Positions 43,381 through 55,286 of a DNA stretch of 64,000 nucleotides are shown here, piece after piece. Source of the stretch: Physcomitrium patens (lineage: Eukaryota > Streptophyta > Bryopsida > Funariales > Funariaceae); NCBI RefSeq assembly GCF_000002425.4, contig NC_037253.1, positions 19,725,602 through 19,789,601 on the forward strand, read 5' to 3'. The first letter of the stretch is position 1; the number at the start of each line of letters is the position of its first letter. A program made the position numbers and the translations under genes. Below the pieces are notes generated by a model, which did not search any database, was not told the DNA's origin, and saw nothing but the letters and a program-made list of their open reading frames with translations.

Positions 43381-44720
43381 CCTTATGGCCCAATCTACAA
43401 TTTGTCGCAGATAGAGTTAGCAGAGTTGCAAAAGTACATTCACGAGAATCTAACCAAAAACTTCATTTGTCATTCGAAGTTGCCAACTGGGGCACCAAAC
43501 TTATTTGTGAAGAAAAAAAATGACTCGCTGCGGATAAGCATGGATTATTGAGATCTCAACAAGGTGACAAAGAAGAATCGTTATCTATTATCGTTGATAT
43601 CAGGTCCTCTAGAATATCTTGGGCGTGCAAGGATCTTTATAAGGATTGATCTAAGAGGAGCTTACAACCTCGTGCGAATCAAGGAAGGAGACAAATGGAA
43701 GACAGCTTTTTGTACAAGGTATGGCCATTTTGAATATAATGTCATGTCTTTTGGTCTTATCGATGCTCTGGTGATCTTTCAACACATGATGAATGACATC
43801 TTTTAGGAGCACCTTGACGATTTTGTTGTCATCTATCTAGATGATATTTTGATATTTTTCAAGAACGTAGAAGAGTATGAAAAATACGTTCGTCTGGTCC
43901 TTGAAAAATTCCACGAGCGAGGACTTTATGCCAAGTTGGAGAAGTGCTTGTTTAACCAAATTGAGATGGAATTTTTGGAATTCATCGCAACTACGGAAGG
44001 CTTGAAGATGGATCCTACGAAGGTCGAAGGAATCGTATCATGGAAAGTTCCAAAGACGATTAAAAATGTACAATGTTTTCTTGGCTTTGCTAACTTCTAT
44101 TGAATCTTCATCAAGAATTATTCTCAAGTTGCTGCTTCGCTCACTTGGTTGACATGTAAAAACAAGCTTAAATGGGGACCTCTAGTGAAAAAAGTATTTT
44201 AAGATCTTAAAACGACATTTACTATGGCTCCAATCTTGGTACATTCGGACTTTGCAAAGGCCTTCTATTTAAAGACTCATACTTCAGATTTTACTATGGT
44301 AGTTGTACTTTCACAGATAGGCATAGACGAGAAGCTTCATCCGGTTGCATTCTATTTTTTAAAGTTTTTTGCTGCTGAGATCAATTATGAGATCCGTTGT
44401 AAAGAACTTCTTATGAAAGTGGTTTCTTTCCAATTGTAGTGTCACTTTTTCAAAGAAGTTACACATCTCGTGATCGTATATATGGATCATTAGAATTTGG
44501 AATACTTCATGTCCACTCACGTTCTGAATCGTCGTCAAGCTCGATGGAATATGTTGCTATCTAGGTTTAACTTTTTTATTACTTATTGGCCTGAGAAGCA
44601 ACAAGGACTATCCAATGCATTATCAAGGAAATCGTATCTAGCGCCAAAGGCTGGAGAAGCAGCGTTTGATCAACAGTGTACAATATTATTGAAGTCGGAA
44701 TAATTCAGGATTTGTTGTGC
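43381..44720 (+). pseudogene. C2 reverse transcriptase and RNase H
   Basis: It has [38 protein letters not shown] and an intact YLDDILIF box (about 43836-43860). A TAG at 43804 replaces a CAA kept in C1, and a TGA at 44101 replaces a CGG. RNase H (44224-44640) includes FYLKTHTSDFTMVVVLSQIG and [16 protein letters not shown]. Confidence 0.85.
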
Positions 44721-45960
44721 TATAGTGCCAATTGATGTTGACTTCCTCAACTAAGTAGATACTGCAACTATTGGAGATTCTATAGGCCTTGATATCATGC
44801 AACATGTCAATAATGACAAGTTCAAGGTGGAAGGAGATCTTTTATACTTTGAGGAACAGTTGTATATTCCAAAGGAACCAACACGACTCCAAGTTCTCCA
44901 ATCTCAATACAACTTTCCAACTGCAGGACATTTTGGATTCAATAAGACCTTGAAACTTATTTCTCGAGATTTTTGGTCGCCCCAAATGTGGAAGGATGTC
45001 AAGGATTTTGTCCTCTCTTGCGACATTTGTTCAAGATGTAAGAATCCTCAGCATCGTCTTTATGGTCTTCTTCAGCCATTGCTTATTCCACGTCAACCAT
45101 GGTCTTTAATTTCCATAGACTTCATTACGGACCTGCCGCCATTGAATTCATTTGACAACATCTTTGTTGTGGTAGATCGGCTTACAAAGATGGCATACTT
45201 TGTCCCTTGCAAAAAAACATCGTCAAACAAATATACAGCAAGGCTCTTCTTTGATAGTGTGTATCGATATCATGGTTTACTACATGATATCGTGTCTGAT
45301 AAAAGAACCCAATTTGTATCAAAGTTCTAGAGATCTCTCTTTGAGATATTGAAGGTGGATATCAAGATTTCTTTGGCTTTCCATCTTCAAACTGACGGCC
45401 AAACGGAACAAGTGAATCAAACTTTGGAGTAGTATTTACGATGCAACATCAACTATCAGCAAGTTGATTGAACTGCATATCTATTATTAGTCGAGTTTGC
45501 ATATAACAACATCCTTCATGCAACGACTTAACAAACACCATTCTTTTGCAACTATGGATATCATCTGAAGCTTAATTTGTTGAATCCGTCAAGTAATAAC
45601 AACCCGACAATTGAAAGATTTGTAAAACAACTATCGAAGCTTGAAACTACGTTGAAGCTTTAATTAAAAACTACCCAAGAAGCTTACAAGGCGTCCGTAG
45701 GTGAATTTTGGAATCAAGCACTTACTTTCAAAATTGGAAATAAAGTATGGCTGCTTCGACGAAAATATCAAAACCAAGCAGTCATACTTCGAATATCAAA
45801 ACCAAGCAGTCATGTGATAAGTTGGACTACTAGAGATTAGAACCATTTTTTATCCAGAAGCAAATCAATCTAGTGGTGTATCGTCTGGGATTATCGGTTG
45901 CTATGAAGATATACCCAATCTTTCATGTTTCTTTGTTGGAGCCTTATCAAGAGTTGTCTT
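44721..45960 (+). pseudogene. C2 integrase
   Basis: 177 codons are open (44797-45330), with AGHFGFNKTLKLI, CDICSRCKN, ISIDFITDLP and DIVSDKRT. GQTEQVNQTLE with an intact glutamate follows (about 45399-45430). All three catalytic acids are present, unlike C1, but the first zinc histidine is lost and stops occur at 45329 and 45429. A local duplication of about 45 bp (CAAAACCAAGCAGTCAT repeated) lies at 45757-45815. Confidence 0.85.
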
Positions 45961-46200
45961 GTTTTAAAAGAGTGTAATATCTGCCACCTAGTATTGAAAT
46001 TGAGAACCACAAGGAATACGAGATAGAAAAGGTAGTAGATTTGTGGCGTAAGTAGGAGAAATTGGAGTACCTAGTGTATTAGAACAGCTATGATATTAAT
46101 AAGCGCACATAGGAACCAGAGGAAAATCTTATCAATGTGTCACAAAAGATATAGAAGTTTCATCGACGCTATCCTCAGAAATCTAAGCCCTTTCGATGAA
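45961..46200 (+). pseudogene. C2 chromodomain
   Basis: KEYEIEKVVDLW followed by LEYLVYxNSYDINKRTxEPEENL (about 46008-46130), a decayed chromodomain aligned with that of C1. Confidence 0.75.
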
Positions 46201-46378
46201 AGTTTTTCACTGAAGTCCCTTCTCCTCGAAGCCTCTTAATCCTCAGCCTTACAAAGAAGGGAGAAAAGGAACCTCTAAAAGACATAGTTAGAGACTATAA
46301 ATCTGTAACCTGAGCCCATTCTTCTATGTTTAGTGCTTATTTTTTTGGTCTAATATGAATAGCAAAGAGATAGATACC

Positions 46379-46708
46379 ATATCAATCATGTCCTCTCAAT
46401 CGAGTATCCCACAAAGATGACCCCGAAATGAAAAACCACCTATACGACAAAGACGATGGAAGATACCTAGTAACAGGTCGCTAGTGATTGTGTTTGAGGT
46501 AGAACCTATCTATGGTGATCTTCGCGAAGGAATATTTGTAGGGCATTTTCACAATGAAGACACGAAAGTTCATGCTTAATCAAAAATTGAAGACGTAGGA
46601 TACTATCATTGGTTACAAGGACCAATGAACTACTTGTCATGCGAACAATAATTGGAGTATATTACAGACACTATGCGAAAAAAATTTAACTTCTTACATT
46701 GGTACTGA
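46379..46708 (+). pseudogene. C2 accessory ORF3
   Basis: It aligns codon for codon with C1 ORF3 to a TGA at 46706-46708. Conserved parts are RRWKIPSNRSLVIVFEVEP, GHFHNEDTKVHA and YYHWLQGPMNYL. Internal stops again sit at former CGA/CAA positions. The frame has been kept without indels across both copies. Confidence 0.62.
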
Positions 46709-46744
46709 CTTGCAATAGCAATGCTTCTCAAAGACCTCAAAGCT

Positions 46745-46757
46745 AAAGAGGGAGTGA
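46745..46757 (+). promoter_or_regulatory. Polypurine tract of C2
   Basis: AAAGAGGGAGTGA immediately before the 3' LTR. Confidence 0.8.
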
Positions 46758-47086
46758 TGTCAAGGACATATACTAGGAAGTTGTAGAAGATTCTAGAAGG
46801 TTCTAGAGAAGCTTTGTAGTTTGTAGAAGCTACTTGAGAAGTTTTCAAGCTCGTGGAAGCTGCTTGAGAAGCTTCCTAGTTGGTGGAAGCTACTTGAGAA
46901 GCTTTCTAGTTTATAGTATATATAGGAGCCGAGATTGAGGGGATCCTCAGTCTCGACAACACACCTCTTGGAGCTCCAGCTCACCTCTCTAGTGTTGTTC
47001 TTGTACTCATCTGATTAATCTAGTTCTTGCTGATTCTTCTTGAGCTTCTTGTTTAGATTTCCAATCAATATTCTAAATTCGTGACA
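46758..47086 (+). repeat. 3' LTR of chromovirus C2
   Basis: 329 bp, TGTCAAGGAC to TTCGTGACA, with the same heat-shock array and the R start AGTCTCGACAA (about 46950-46960). Confidence 0.88.
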
Positions 47087-49330
47087 ATATCATGAGACTT
47101 AAAAGAATTATTCTTAATATCATAAACAAGAAGATTAGATAACATACTCAATTGAATTTGCTTGAGAAAGCTTGAATCAACAGTCAATACTGATTTTATT
47201 AACTTTTGAAAATGCTCTAATTTCAAGAGGATTATTCTTTATTGATCAAAAGCTACATTTTTTTTTAATATAAGATAAAAACTTCTAAAAATGATGTCTA
47301 ACAAATCTTATTTTTTTTGGGATCAATAAATAATCTTAAAATCAAATCTTGATAAAAACATGCTCCAACAAGCTTGATGATGATTCAAAATAAATATCAA
47401 TATGAAGTACTTCAGATTCTTATAATCCATATATATATTATGACTGGATTAAAAGTACCTTCTAGATAATGATGCCATTCTTGAAATTAATCCATAATTA
47501 CAAAAAGTTCTTTATCATGGATTTTGTAATTAATCTTAGCTGCTAAAAATTTCCTAGAATGAAAAGCTATCAGATGGAATTTGTCGTCTTCTTCTATTTG
47601 TGATAAAATATCATTCATAGCAAAGTCTCATGTATTTGTTTTCATAAATAATACCTTAGAGAAGTCAACGCAATACAAGATTAGAGAAGTAAACTTCTTT
47701 TTGGAGAAGTTGATGCAATATAAGATCTTTCTTTAAAGCATCAAAGAATGCTTTGGCTTCTTTATTCTATGTGAGTTTTTTTCACAAGTCAAACAAATAA
47801 ATAGGGCTATAAATTGAAAAAAAAAATCATGATGAAGATTTTGTAATAATTAGCAAAATTCAAAAAATATTGTATATCTTTTATTGTTCTTAAAATCTTT
47901 CAATCTATCATAGTCTGAACTTTCTTTGAATTCATAATTAGTCGTTTGTTAGAAATGATGTATCCTAAGAAGTCAACTTGAGTAATGTTGAATATATATT
48001 TTCTATCTTTACATATAATCTTACATCTCTAAGTTTTTGTAACACACAAAAAATATAAAATTCATATTTTTTTGTATTCTTAGAATAGCTTAGAATATCG
48101 TCTAAATAGAAAAAAAAACAAAATTAAAAAAATATATAAAATACATCATTTATAAGATGTTCAAAAAGAATTAGTTTGTTTGTGAGTCCAAAAGGCATGA
48201 CATTATATTTGAAATGTCCATACTTAGTTCAAAAAGTAGTCTTCTATTCATTTCTTTCTTTGATGTAGACCAAGTTGTGTACTCTTCATAGATCTATTTT
48301 TATATAGATCTTTGCTTGATTGAGTTGGTCAAGAAATCTTAAAATTAAAAATAAGAAATATCTATTTTTTATGGTGATTTTATTAAGTTTTCAATAATCT
48401 ATGTATATCCACAAAGATCCATTTTTTTTCTTTACAAATAACATAAGAGCTCTTGCTAGAGATTTCAAATTGCATATGAAGTTTTTAGCCAAGTTCTCAT
48501 GAATGTATTCCTTTAGTATAGCCAACTCATTCTGCAATAAGCTATAGATTGGTCCAAATGGTGGTTAAGCTCCTTCTTGAAAATCAATTGAACAATCATA
48601 AGGTCAATGTTCTAAAAAAATATCTAATTTCATTTTCAAAAATATCTTTAAAATCTTAATAATAGCTAGGAATACCACTTGACATCTTTCTATTATCAAA
48701 AATGAATATGGCATATGTAACAAAAGATGATCTTTCTTTTGTAACATACATAAAAGCTCTATTACTTATCAACAAGGATTTGAATATACTAGACTTATGT
48801 ATTTTTACTTAATTAATAAAATTTTAGATTAAACTACTAAAAAAATTAAGATTATAAGAAATCTAATATATCTGAGGATTATATTTTTTAACTACAATAA
48901 TTCTAAAATAATCAAATTATATAGAAATCTTATCACATTAAATATTACTATACTATTATAATCTTTATTTACTACATCTAAAGGAACAATTTCATGGATA
49001 ACATCTTCAAAAGACAAAAAATAACCATCTGTGACTTTTACATGTATAGATTTAGTTTTCTTGATTAAATATATTTCTTATTTTTTGACAAAGACTTTGT
49101 ATATAAAAGAGATTGAGGCTCTTGAATCTAATAATGCATAGACTTTGTAATTTTTAGGTCTTAAACACACATCTATTATAAAACAAGATGAGGGATCTAA
49201 GGAGAGAATAGGACCTTTACTAGATGTTGCACATGATTTGAGCTGTATAGTCTTTATTGTAATTGGAAAAACTTATTTTTCAATACAGTATCTTCTTTGG
49301 CAATTGTGCTCTTCATTTTGTAATTACATT
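47087..49330 (-). pseudogene. D1 RNase H, reverse transcriptase and protease
   Basis: Minus strand. RNase H lies at about 47100-47600 and the connection domain at about 47600-47950. The RT is at about 47950-48560, with VMPFGLTN (about 48185-48208) and YLDDILSYSKN (about 48055-48090) legible. The protease region lies at about 48750-49300. Heavily decayed. Confidence 0.75.
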
Positions 49331-50400
49331 GCTTCTTTGGATAATATTAAGTAGTATATTTAGCTTCTGCATAATATAAGTATAAACCCTTTTGATGACA
49401 TCTAATTTTTTCCTACTTTGTGATAAATTTAAACGTACTGTGTCAATTTGTATTGATTCTAGTCTTGATGAATAAGTTTTTGAAAACTTAGGAGCTGCCA
49501 TCATTACTTGATTTATTCTTCTTAAGTCAAATCTTTATTCTTGATGTCTTTTAAATAATCAATTATTGCATATAATGACTTAAACAATAAATTATTTCAA
49601 AGAATTTTCTTTTGGCATTGTCAATAACAAATCTTTGATGTTATCCTTTAACATATATCAAAATTGATTGATAAGGACTTTGTCATTTTAGTCCATTTTG
49701 CAAGCAAGGTTATGAAAGTCAACAACATATATAATGGATGACCATAATCTTTATCGTAAAGATAAGAGTTTGGTCTCTTTTATTCTTTTTTGATCACTTT
49801 TTCCAAATATGACCATAAACACTTCTAAGAATGAATTCAAATCATAAAATAATCATGAATCCTTTTCTTTCAAAGGTGCAAACCAAGAGAGAGTACTTTT
49901 AGATAGAAATGCGCCTATAAATCTAACATGGGTAAATTCATTAGGATATTGGAAAAGATGCAATCTTAGATAAAACTTGACTTCTTGGAAAAATCTTCAA
50001 AATTTTGATCTTATTGTATCAAACTTCTTGAGCATATTAATTCTTATTTTTTTGTATTTATTAAAAAAAATCTTAATTTTAATTAAGAAATCAATCTACT
50101 TACTTCTTTCAATTATGCAACTTTTTAATATAGACTTTGGACTTCTTCTTTAGGCATAGGATTAGTGTTTTTATAATTGGCATTGATGATGTGTGAAATT
50201 TCTACCATAAGAGTATTAACAAGCTTATGAAGATTTACAATAGTTATAAATTTATTTTCACTTCTGCTAAAAGTAGCATCTATAATCTTTCTTTATATTT
50301 CAAACAACTCAACAAATATATAAGTCAAATTAAAAGAGAATAATCCTCAACTTCTAATGTTGAATAAAAATTTCTATAAAGAAAGATAATTTGCTCTCTT
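49331..50400 (-). pseudogene. D1 gag
   Basis: Minus strand. The nucleocapsid region (49313-49504 open) reads SRLESIQIDTVRLNLSQ, homologous to VEDMQIDAVCVKSL of C1. The capsid remnant extends to about 50400. Many stops. Confidence 0.65.
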
Positions 50401-50543
50401 TAAAATAAAATATTAAATAAATAAATAATATTAAATTTTTATTTATTTAGTTAAAAGTAGGTAGTCAGTAACCTTCAAAATATAATAATAGAAGTATGAT
50501 AATCCATCCACTTCTAAATCAAGATAAAAAATAATGAATTAGC

Positions 50544-50554
50544 ACTTTTATCAA
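50544..50554 (-). promoter_or_regulatory. Self-primer binding site of D1
   Basis: Minus strand TTGATAAAAGT, 2 bases after the LTR. The D1 3' LTR R start predicts TTGACAAGAGT; both differences are C-to-T or G-to-A. Confidence 0.5.
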
Positions 50555-50556
50555 AC

Positions 50557-50771
50557 TATTAAGGACATGAATCTCAAAGAAAGAAAATCTCAATACACTC
50601 TTGTGTCACCCAAAAAGACTAGAAAATCACATAAAGATGATAATATATTGAACTAAAATGGTTATTGCTAAAGATAAGAAGACTTGAAAGTCTAAAAACA
50701 AGCCTAAGGACTAAAAAGGCATTGACAAGTGTAAAGAAGGCTTCACTCTTGCCTCCATATATACTATCTAA
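50557..50771 (-). repeat. 5' LTR of chromovirus D1, truncated
   Basis: R and U5 are kept, including the R word at 50732-50722. U3 is missing beyond the TATA box, where alignment to the 3' LTR stops at about 50771. Confidence 0.7.
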
Positions 50772-51300
50772 TATAATCCACATAATTTTATTTATTTTTC
50801 TACTATAATATTTATAAAATTCTTAAATAGATAAACTTCTTTTATTTTTCAAAACTTATAATCATTCAAAATATTTTTAATTTTGAAAAATTCTTAGAGA
50901 TTCAAAACTAAACCAAATTACTTAATATGAATGCTCAAACAACTTATTAAAAGTCTTTTTATTAATTTTTTTTTCAATTAGCAAAATAACCCCGAAATTG
51001 TTGTAAATGTGTAGTTTTGTATATTAAGGTCTTATATTGATCTTGATTCATAATTGGTCCTTTTTGAGTATCAACATTTGATTTCTTAAGATAATTTTTT
51101 TTATAAAATATTTTTAATTCTTTCTTTAAGATGATTATATTATTTATTTTTCTAATATTTTTTTTGTCTTATTATGGTCTTATAAAATATATAGAAGCCA
51201 TTTCATAAAAAGACAACATTACCACTAAATATTTTAACTACTATCCTATCTTTTGCCTATATTTTGGTACTTTATTTTTTAATTAGAATTTTCTATAATA
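50772..51300. other. AT-rich transition zone
   Basis: No gene or repeat supported. Base composition changes from retroelement-like to gene-flank-like near 51300. Confidence 0.5.
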
Positions 51301-52515
51301 GCATCTATGTTTTATGTGTATATGTTGTGAAGCCACATGCAGGTTGTAGAATTTACTACACACAAATCATGCTAAAATTTGGTGAATACTGAAATGCAAG
51401 TAAAGAACATGGATACTGTAATAATGAGTTTGCGAACTTTCTTTTAACTGTATGTGAACATGTTTGTTAAATGTTTGTTAAATGTTTGTTTTTGGTTTTT
51501 TTCAAAGTCGCAGTAGGAGTACACCCAATGCGTTAATAGAACAAAAACACTACATGGCTGCAAAGACCCAAACACCTTGTCAACAGGGTTTGGGAGCACC
51601 AAAACACCAAAGCAGTTGTTCAAGAATTAATAAAAAATTCATAAAATGTATCGTTGGCTGCGCAGTAAACCACGATCAGTCTGCACTAATTAACACAGTC
51701 GCAAGAAACTTAAAGGTGGGGTAACCTACTGAAGAGCAGGTCCTGTCGTTCCTGTCCCTTCAACGTTGAAAAGATGACAGGAGGCCGGTAGGAGCGAAGA
51801 GGTAATTTCAATAATATCATTGTCAAACCAGAAAATCAGGGCAGCCATATTTATATTATTTACATTTTAATTCAGATGAACTCAGTGAAAATGGATATAC
51901 GACAGTGAAAAAATTGTTATCTAAGTAATTGAGATGTATACGGTTAGTACCTATTACTGGACAGTGACCACAACAGATTTCTAGCCACCGTTTCAATCAA
52001 TCAATCGTTTTTTGTCAAGCGCTAGATGAGTTTAGGATTAAAATTAAGGGTATTCTACATGGAATTCTGGTCCTGCAACCATTTACTTGAAATCACAATA
52101 GTCTCAATAAATTGAACAGTTGTCTTAGTATATTACAATACTTTCTGCAAACTCATTCACTACCACATACAAAATGATCCAATAAAAGGATTGTAGCATT
52201 CATGCGCAAAACCCACTTCACACTAACAAAAGCACATTCAAGCCCGACAAAGACATCAAAATGATCGTTATCACAAACTACCGTTCCTCAGGAAAAGAAA
52301 AAAGAAAAGAAAAAAAAAAAAAAAAAGGGGGGACTGCTACAGAAGCAATCCCGTTTCAAAAGGAAATAGGAAGTTTCTAAAACTGAAAAACACATCTTCA
52401 CATAAAGATGGAGTGCTACACACAACCGCTGCACTTCATTTAGTGAACGAACTGAACTCATCGTCGCAAGAATCCTGGGACAGATATACACGTGACCAAG
52501 GCATCGTCAGGTTTT
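51301..52515 (-). other. Region downstream of the SR45a-like gene (probable 3' UTR and flank)
   Basis: It follows the stop codon at 52516-52518 on the minus strand. A plus-strand homopurine run (52294-52333: AAAGAAAAG, A-run, G-run) is a low-complexity tract. I cannot fix the polyadenylation site. An 80-codon plus ORF (51482-51724) has no recognised features. Confidence 0.4.
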
Positions 52516-55286
52516 TCAACGACGGTATGGTGAGTAGCGCGGTGACCGGGAGCGTTCACGACGATATCCGCGGTATGGAGAATGTCGAGGAGAGCGTTCT
52601 CTGTCCCGACCATCTCTACCTCGGTAAGGTGAGTACCGTGGAGCACGACGATCACTGTAGCTATCTCTGCCTCCATTTCGTCCTCCATAGTCTCCTCCGT
52701 AACCACGCGAGTGAGCTTGCACGGCAGCTACAAGTGTCAGAAATGAGCATAGATCAGGAGACACCACTCTCTCACAAGCATTCCAGGCGTTTTATCAACA
52801 CCCACCACATGACAGCAATGCTCCTAAAACGCAATCCAAGCAAAGACTGCGGAGAAAAGGAAAAAAACAAAAAAAGCGAGTATATCCATTCAAGTGCAAA
52901 CTAGACCATCAATTAACCTAGAATAGTTACGTAACTATCCACTATTATCAAAAAAGGTAATTCAGATACACACCTCGTACACCAAGATATTCCCCAGGAG
53001 TTGGAGTCCTAGCTCGTTTCCTCTTTGCCTGCACATCAAAATGTCCAAATCAAGATACTAAAGTATAAACGGGAATAACCTTTCTCCTCGACGAGACTAG
53101 CGTAAATCTGCTCACAGCATTCAAATTTAAGATTTCTAAAATGTGAGTCGAGACTTTCAAAACTAGCACTGGATAGTGAAAACAATCACATGGTTTACTT
53201 AGACTAACGTTGCAAAATGTCAACGACACTATCTATTTGGTAGGAGCTAAATAAGCCAGCGGACATCTATGGACGAATAAGACGAATTGGTCAAGAGACA
53301 GGTCAGAAACATACATGAGCATGCACAGAAAAATGTAATAAAATTGAGCCAATCTTGCCGTCAGGCATCTGAGAAGTAGGTCATGTTAAATAGACTTATC
53401 GGGACTTGAACAAAACAAACTGTACTATAATCAAGGAGATAGTAAGACCATGTGGGGAACGAGGAGGTCATCCAACTGGAGTGACTGGCGATAACATCCA
53501 AGTTGAAGCAAATGCTGCCCCAACCCACCTCAAAGAACAAATGACCCGCAGGGACTCGTAAAACTGGAGGAGGAGATATAACAGATTGGGTTGAAACAAT
53601 TTGGACAACTCTGTTGCAGAAGTAGTTGTGATGCTATACTTGTGCAATGGCTTGGGGGTTGACTGGCCCGCTGAGACTTAGCACCACCAGCATGGCAAAC
53701 TCGAGTGGTTGATGCAAATTTGATCTGACTGAGGCAAACAACTGAAGCTGTCTTGCCGTCAACATCAACCGAGGATTGCAAGCTTGGCTTGAAAGGATGC
53801 AAAAGGAGTGTGCTGAAGCAGAGTCCAGCATCAAGCTTTGATCATATCGACTTGACATTTGAATATTACTTTCGATTCGATGACAAAAACGAGTGAATTG
53901 CGATCTGATGTGAGAATGGCATGCAAAGCTCCAAATTGGCGACTCGATTGCCTCAGTGAACCAGCATTAAGATTCCCTGCACAAACTTCGTAGTGGACTG
54001 CAAACTCGCTAAAGCACACCGGGTCGCACAATCTAAACCACTGGAAAGTTGACTGCCACAATAGTCGAATATTCTCTGGTCGACCAAAAGGTTCAAGGAA
54101 TACACGGAATCGCATTAGCACTACTGTAAGAAATTTTAGTACTTACTCTTCAATGTCGGGTATGATTGTCACATTCTAGAGCCATTAGCCATCCAGTGAA
54201 AAATTTTGCCCGACCTCATCTCATTGGTATTCAGCAGCTGATAATACGACTTGAAGAGTCTCAATGTGCTCTTCTCGACACGAAGCAAGAAAGTGTTAAA
54301 CAATGGGGTGGACTGACACACTCAGGAAAACTCCACGGCTTAAGAACTCACCTTCTCAACCGTTATGATACGCCCCTCAAGTGTCGAGCGATTGAGGTAC
54401 TTCACACAGCGATCAGCATCGTCTGCGTTGTCCATGGTTACGAAGCCGAAACCCCTAGATTCCCGAGTACGAGGATCAACCACAAGGCGGCATTCAACCA
54501 CCTGAAACACGATGTTCCTAGGTAGCATTAGGAATATAAACATTCAAGTAATTGTTAAGAGAAAGGGCCTTTCATTAAGAGTTGGTAAAGCCAGTTTAGG
54601 CAAGTACCTTTCCCTCACGAGAGAAATGTTCATCCAAATCTTTTTCTGTTACTCGAGTAGAAAGACCAGTAACGTATAAATTGTTTCCTGGATTAGTGGC
54701 ATCCTCCCTTACATCCGACCTGTCCCTGTTCCTTCGCAAAGCTCAGGATATACAGATAACTCACCATTTAGAGACGTGTTCAACGCTATAAAAATTGCAC
54801 ATTCCAAGTAGTTCATGGGAATACGTCAATATGTATACCAAAAAAGCAAAAAACAAAAAAAGGGGGGGCAGAAAGATCATCCGCATCAAGAAAATAACAA
54901 TTGACTGATTCTGTAGACCGACATCTGCCGTGCAACACGGTCGAGACAGGTCGTCTTGAAAAAGGAGTCAGGAGCCGTATGTAATACCTCCTTGAAGGTG
55001 GAGTTCTGGACCGTGAACGGCCACGAGACGAGCGTCTTGGAGATGGAGAGTCCGAATAACGATAAGGTGGAGTTCTATAGCAAGAAAACAGAAAGGACAT
55101 GAGGCTGTGTGATTACGATAACGATACACATTTCTGCCAAATCTAGTATCTAAATGCTGTAAATTAGACCTAAGATAATTTTAACAAACTCGTTCAAAAA
55201 CAATAGCACTAGTAATTCAAAAAAAAAAAAAAAAAAAAACAGCACTAGTACCTGCTGCGTCCTCTAGGAGAGTCCTGCTCAACCAT
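52516..55286 (-). CDS. SR45a: SR45a/transformer-2-like serine/arginine-rich splicing factor
   Basis: Six coding exons on the minus strand, all with GT-AG borders: 55286-55252, 55074-54988, 54725-54608, 54501-54352, 53028-52974 and 52727-52516. They sum to 657 bp with consistent phases, giving 218 residues. Domains: an N-terminal RS region (about 1-45, SPRGRSRTPPYRYSDSPSPR), one RRM (about 55-130) with RNP2-like NLYVTGL and RNP1 RGFGFV, then the linker KRARTPTPGEYLG, then a glycine- and RS-rich tail (RSRSPRYSPYRR). RS1-RRM-RS2 with this linker is the Tra2/SR45a signature. Such proteins bind exonic enhancers in the nucleus and recruit U1/U2AF factors. The 1.3-kb intron (53029-54351) after the RRM is long. 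An alternative 12-nt-downstream acceptor for the last exon also keeps frame. No sign of decay. Confidence 0.92.

Larger units (their letters stand above)
41065..47086 (+). mobile_element. Chromovirus C2 (same family as C1)
   Basis: A 6022-bp element with LTRs 41065-41392 and 46758-47086, lying in the opposite orientation inside D1. It has all coding segments of C1 in the same order. No clear target duplication is visible (AAAAA on the left, ATATC on the right), and about 150 bp of D1 is absent at the junction. It has more stops than C1. Confidence 0.9.
38933..50771 (-). mobile_element. Chromovirus D1 (minus strand), split by C2
   Basis: On the minus strand: a truncated 5' LTR (50557-50771), gag, protease, RT and RNase H (47087-50400), insertion of C2 (41065-47086), then integrase, chromodomain, ORF3 and the 3' LTR (38933-39499). 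It is closest to family B. The two halves join in the right order, but about 150 bp of the RNase H-integrase spacer is missing at the C2 junction. Confidence 0.85.

Noticed and set aside
51482-51724. 80-codon plus-strand ORF downstream of the SR45a-like gene
   Set aside because: No recognisable domain, and it lies in the probable flank of the minus-strand gene.
52413-52904. 163-codon plus-strand ORF
   Set aside because: Antisense shadow of the RS-rich last exon of the SR45a-like gene.
54166-54525. 119-codon plus-strand ORF
   Set aside because: Overlaps the RRM exon on the opposite strand; the minus-strand reading matches a conserved domain with correct splice sites.
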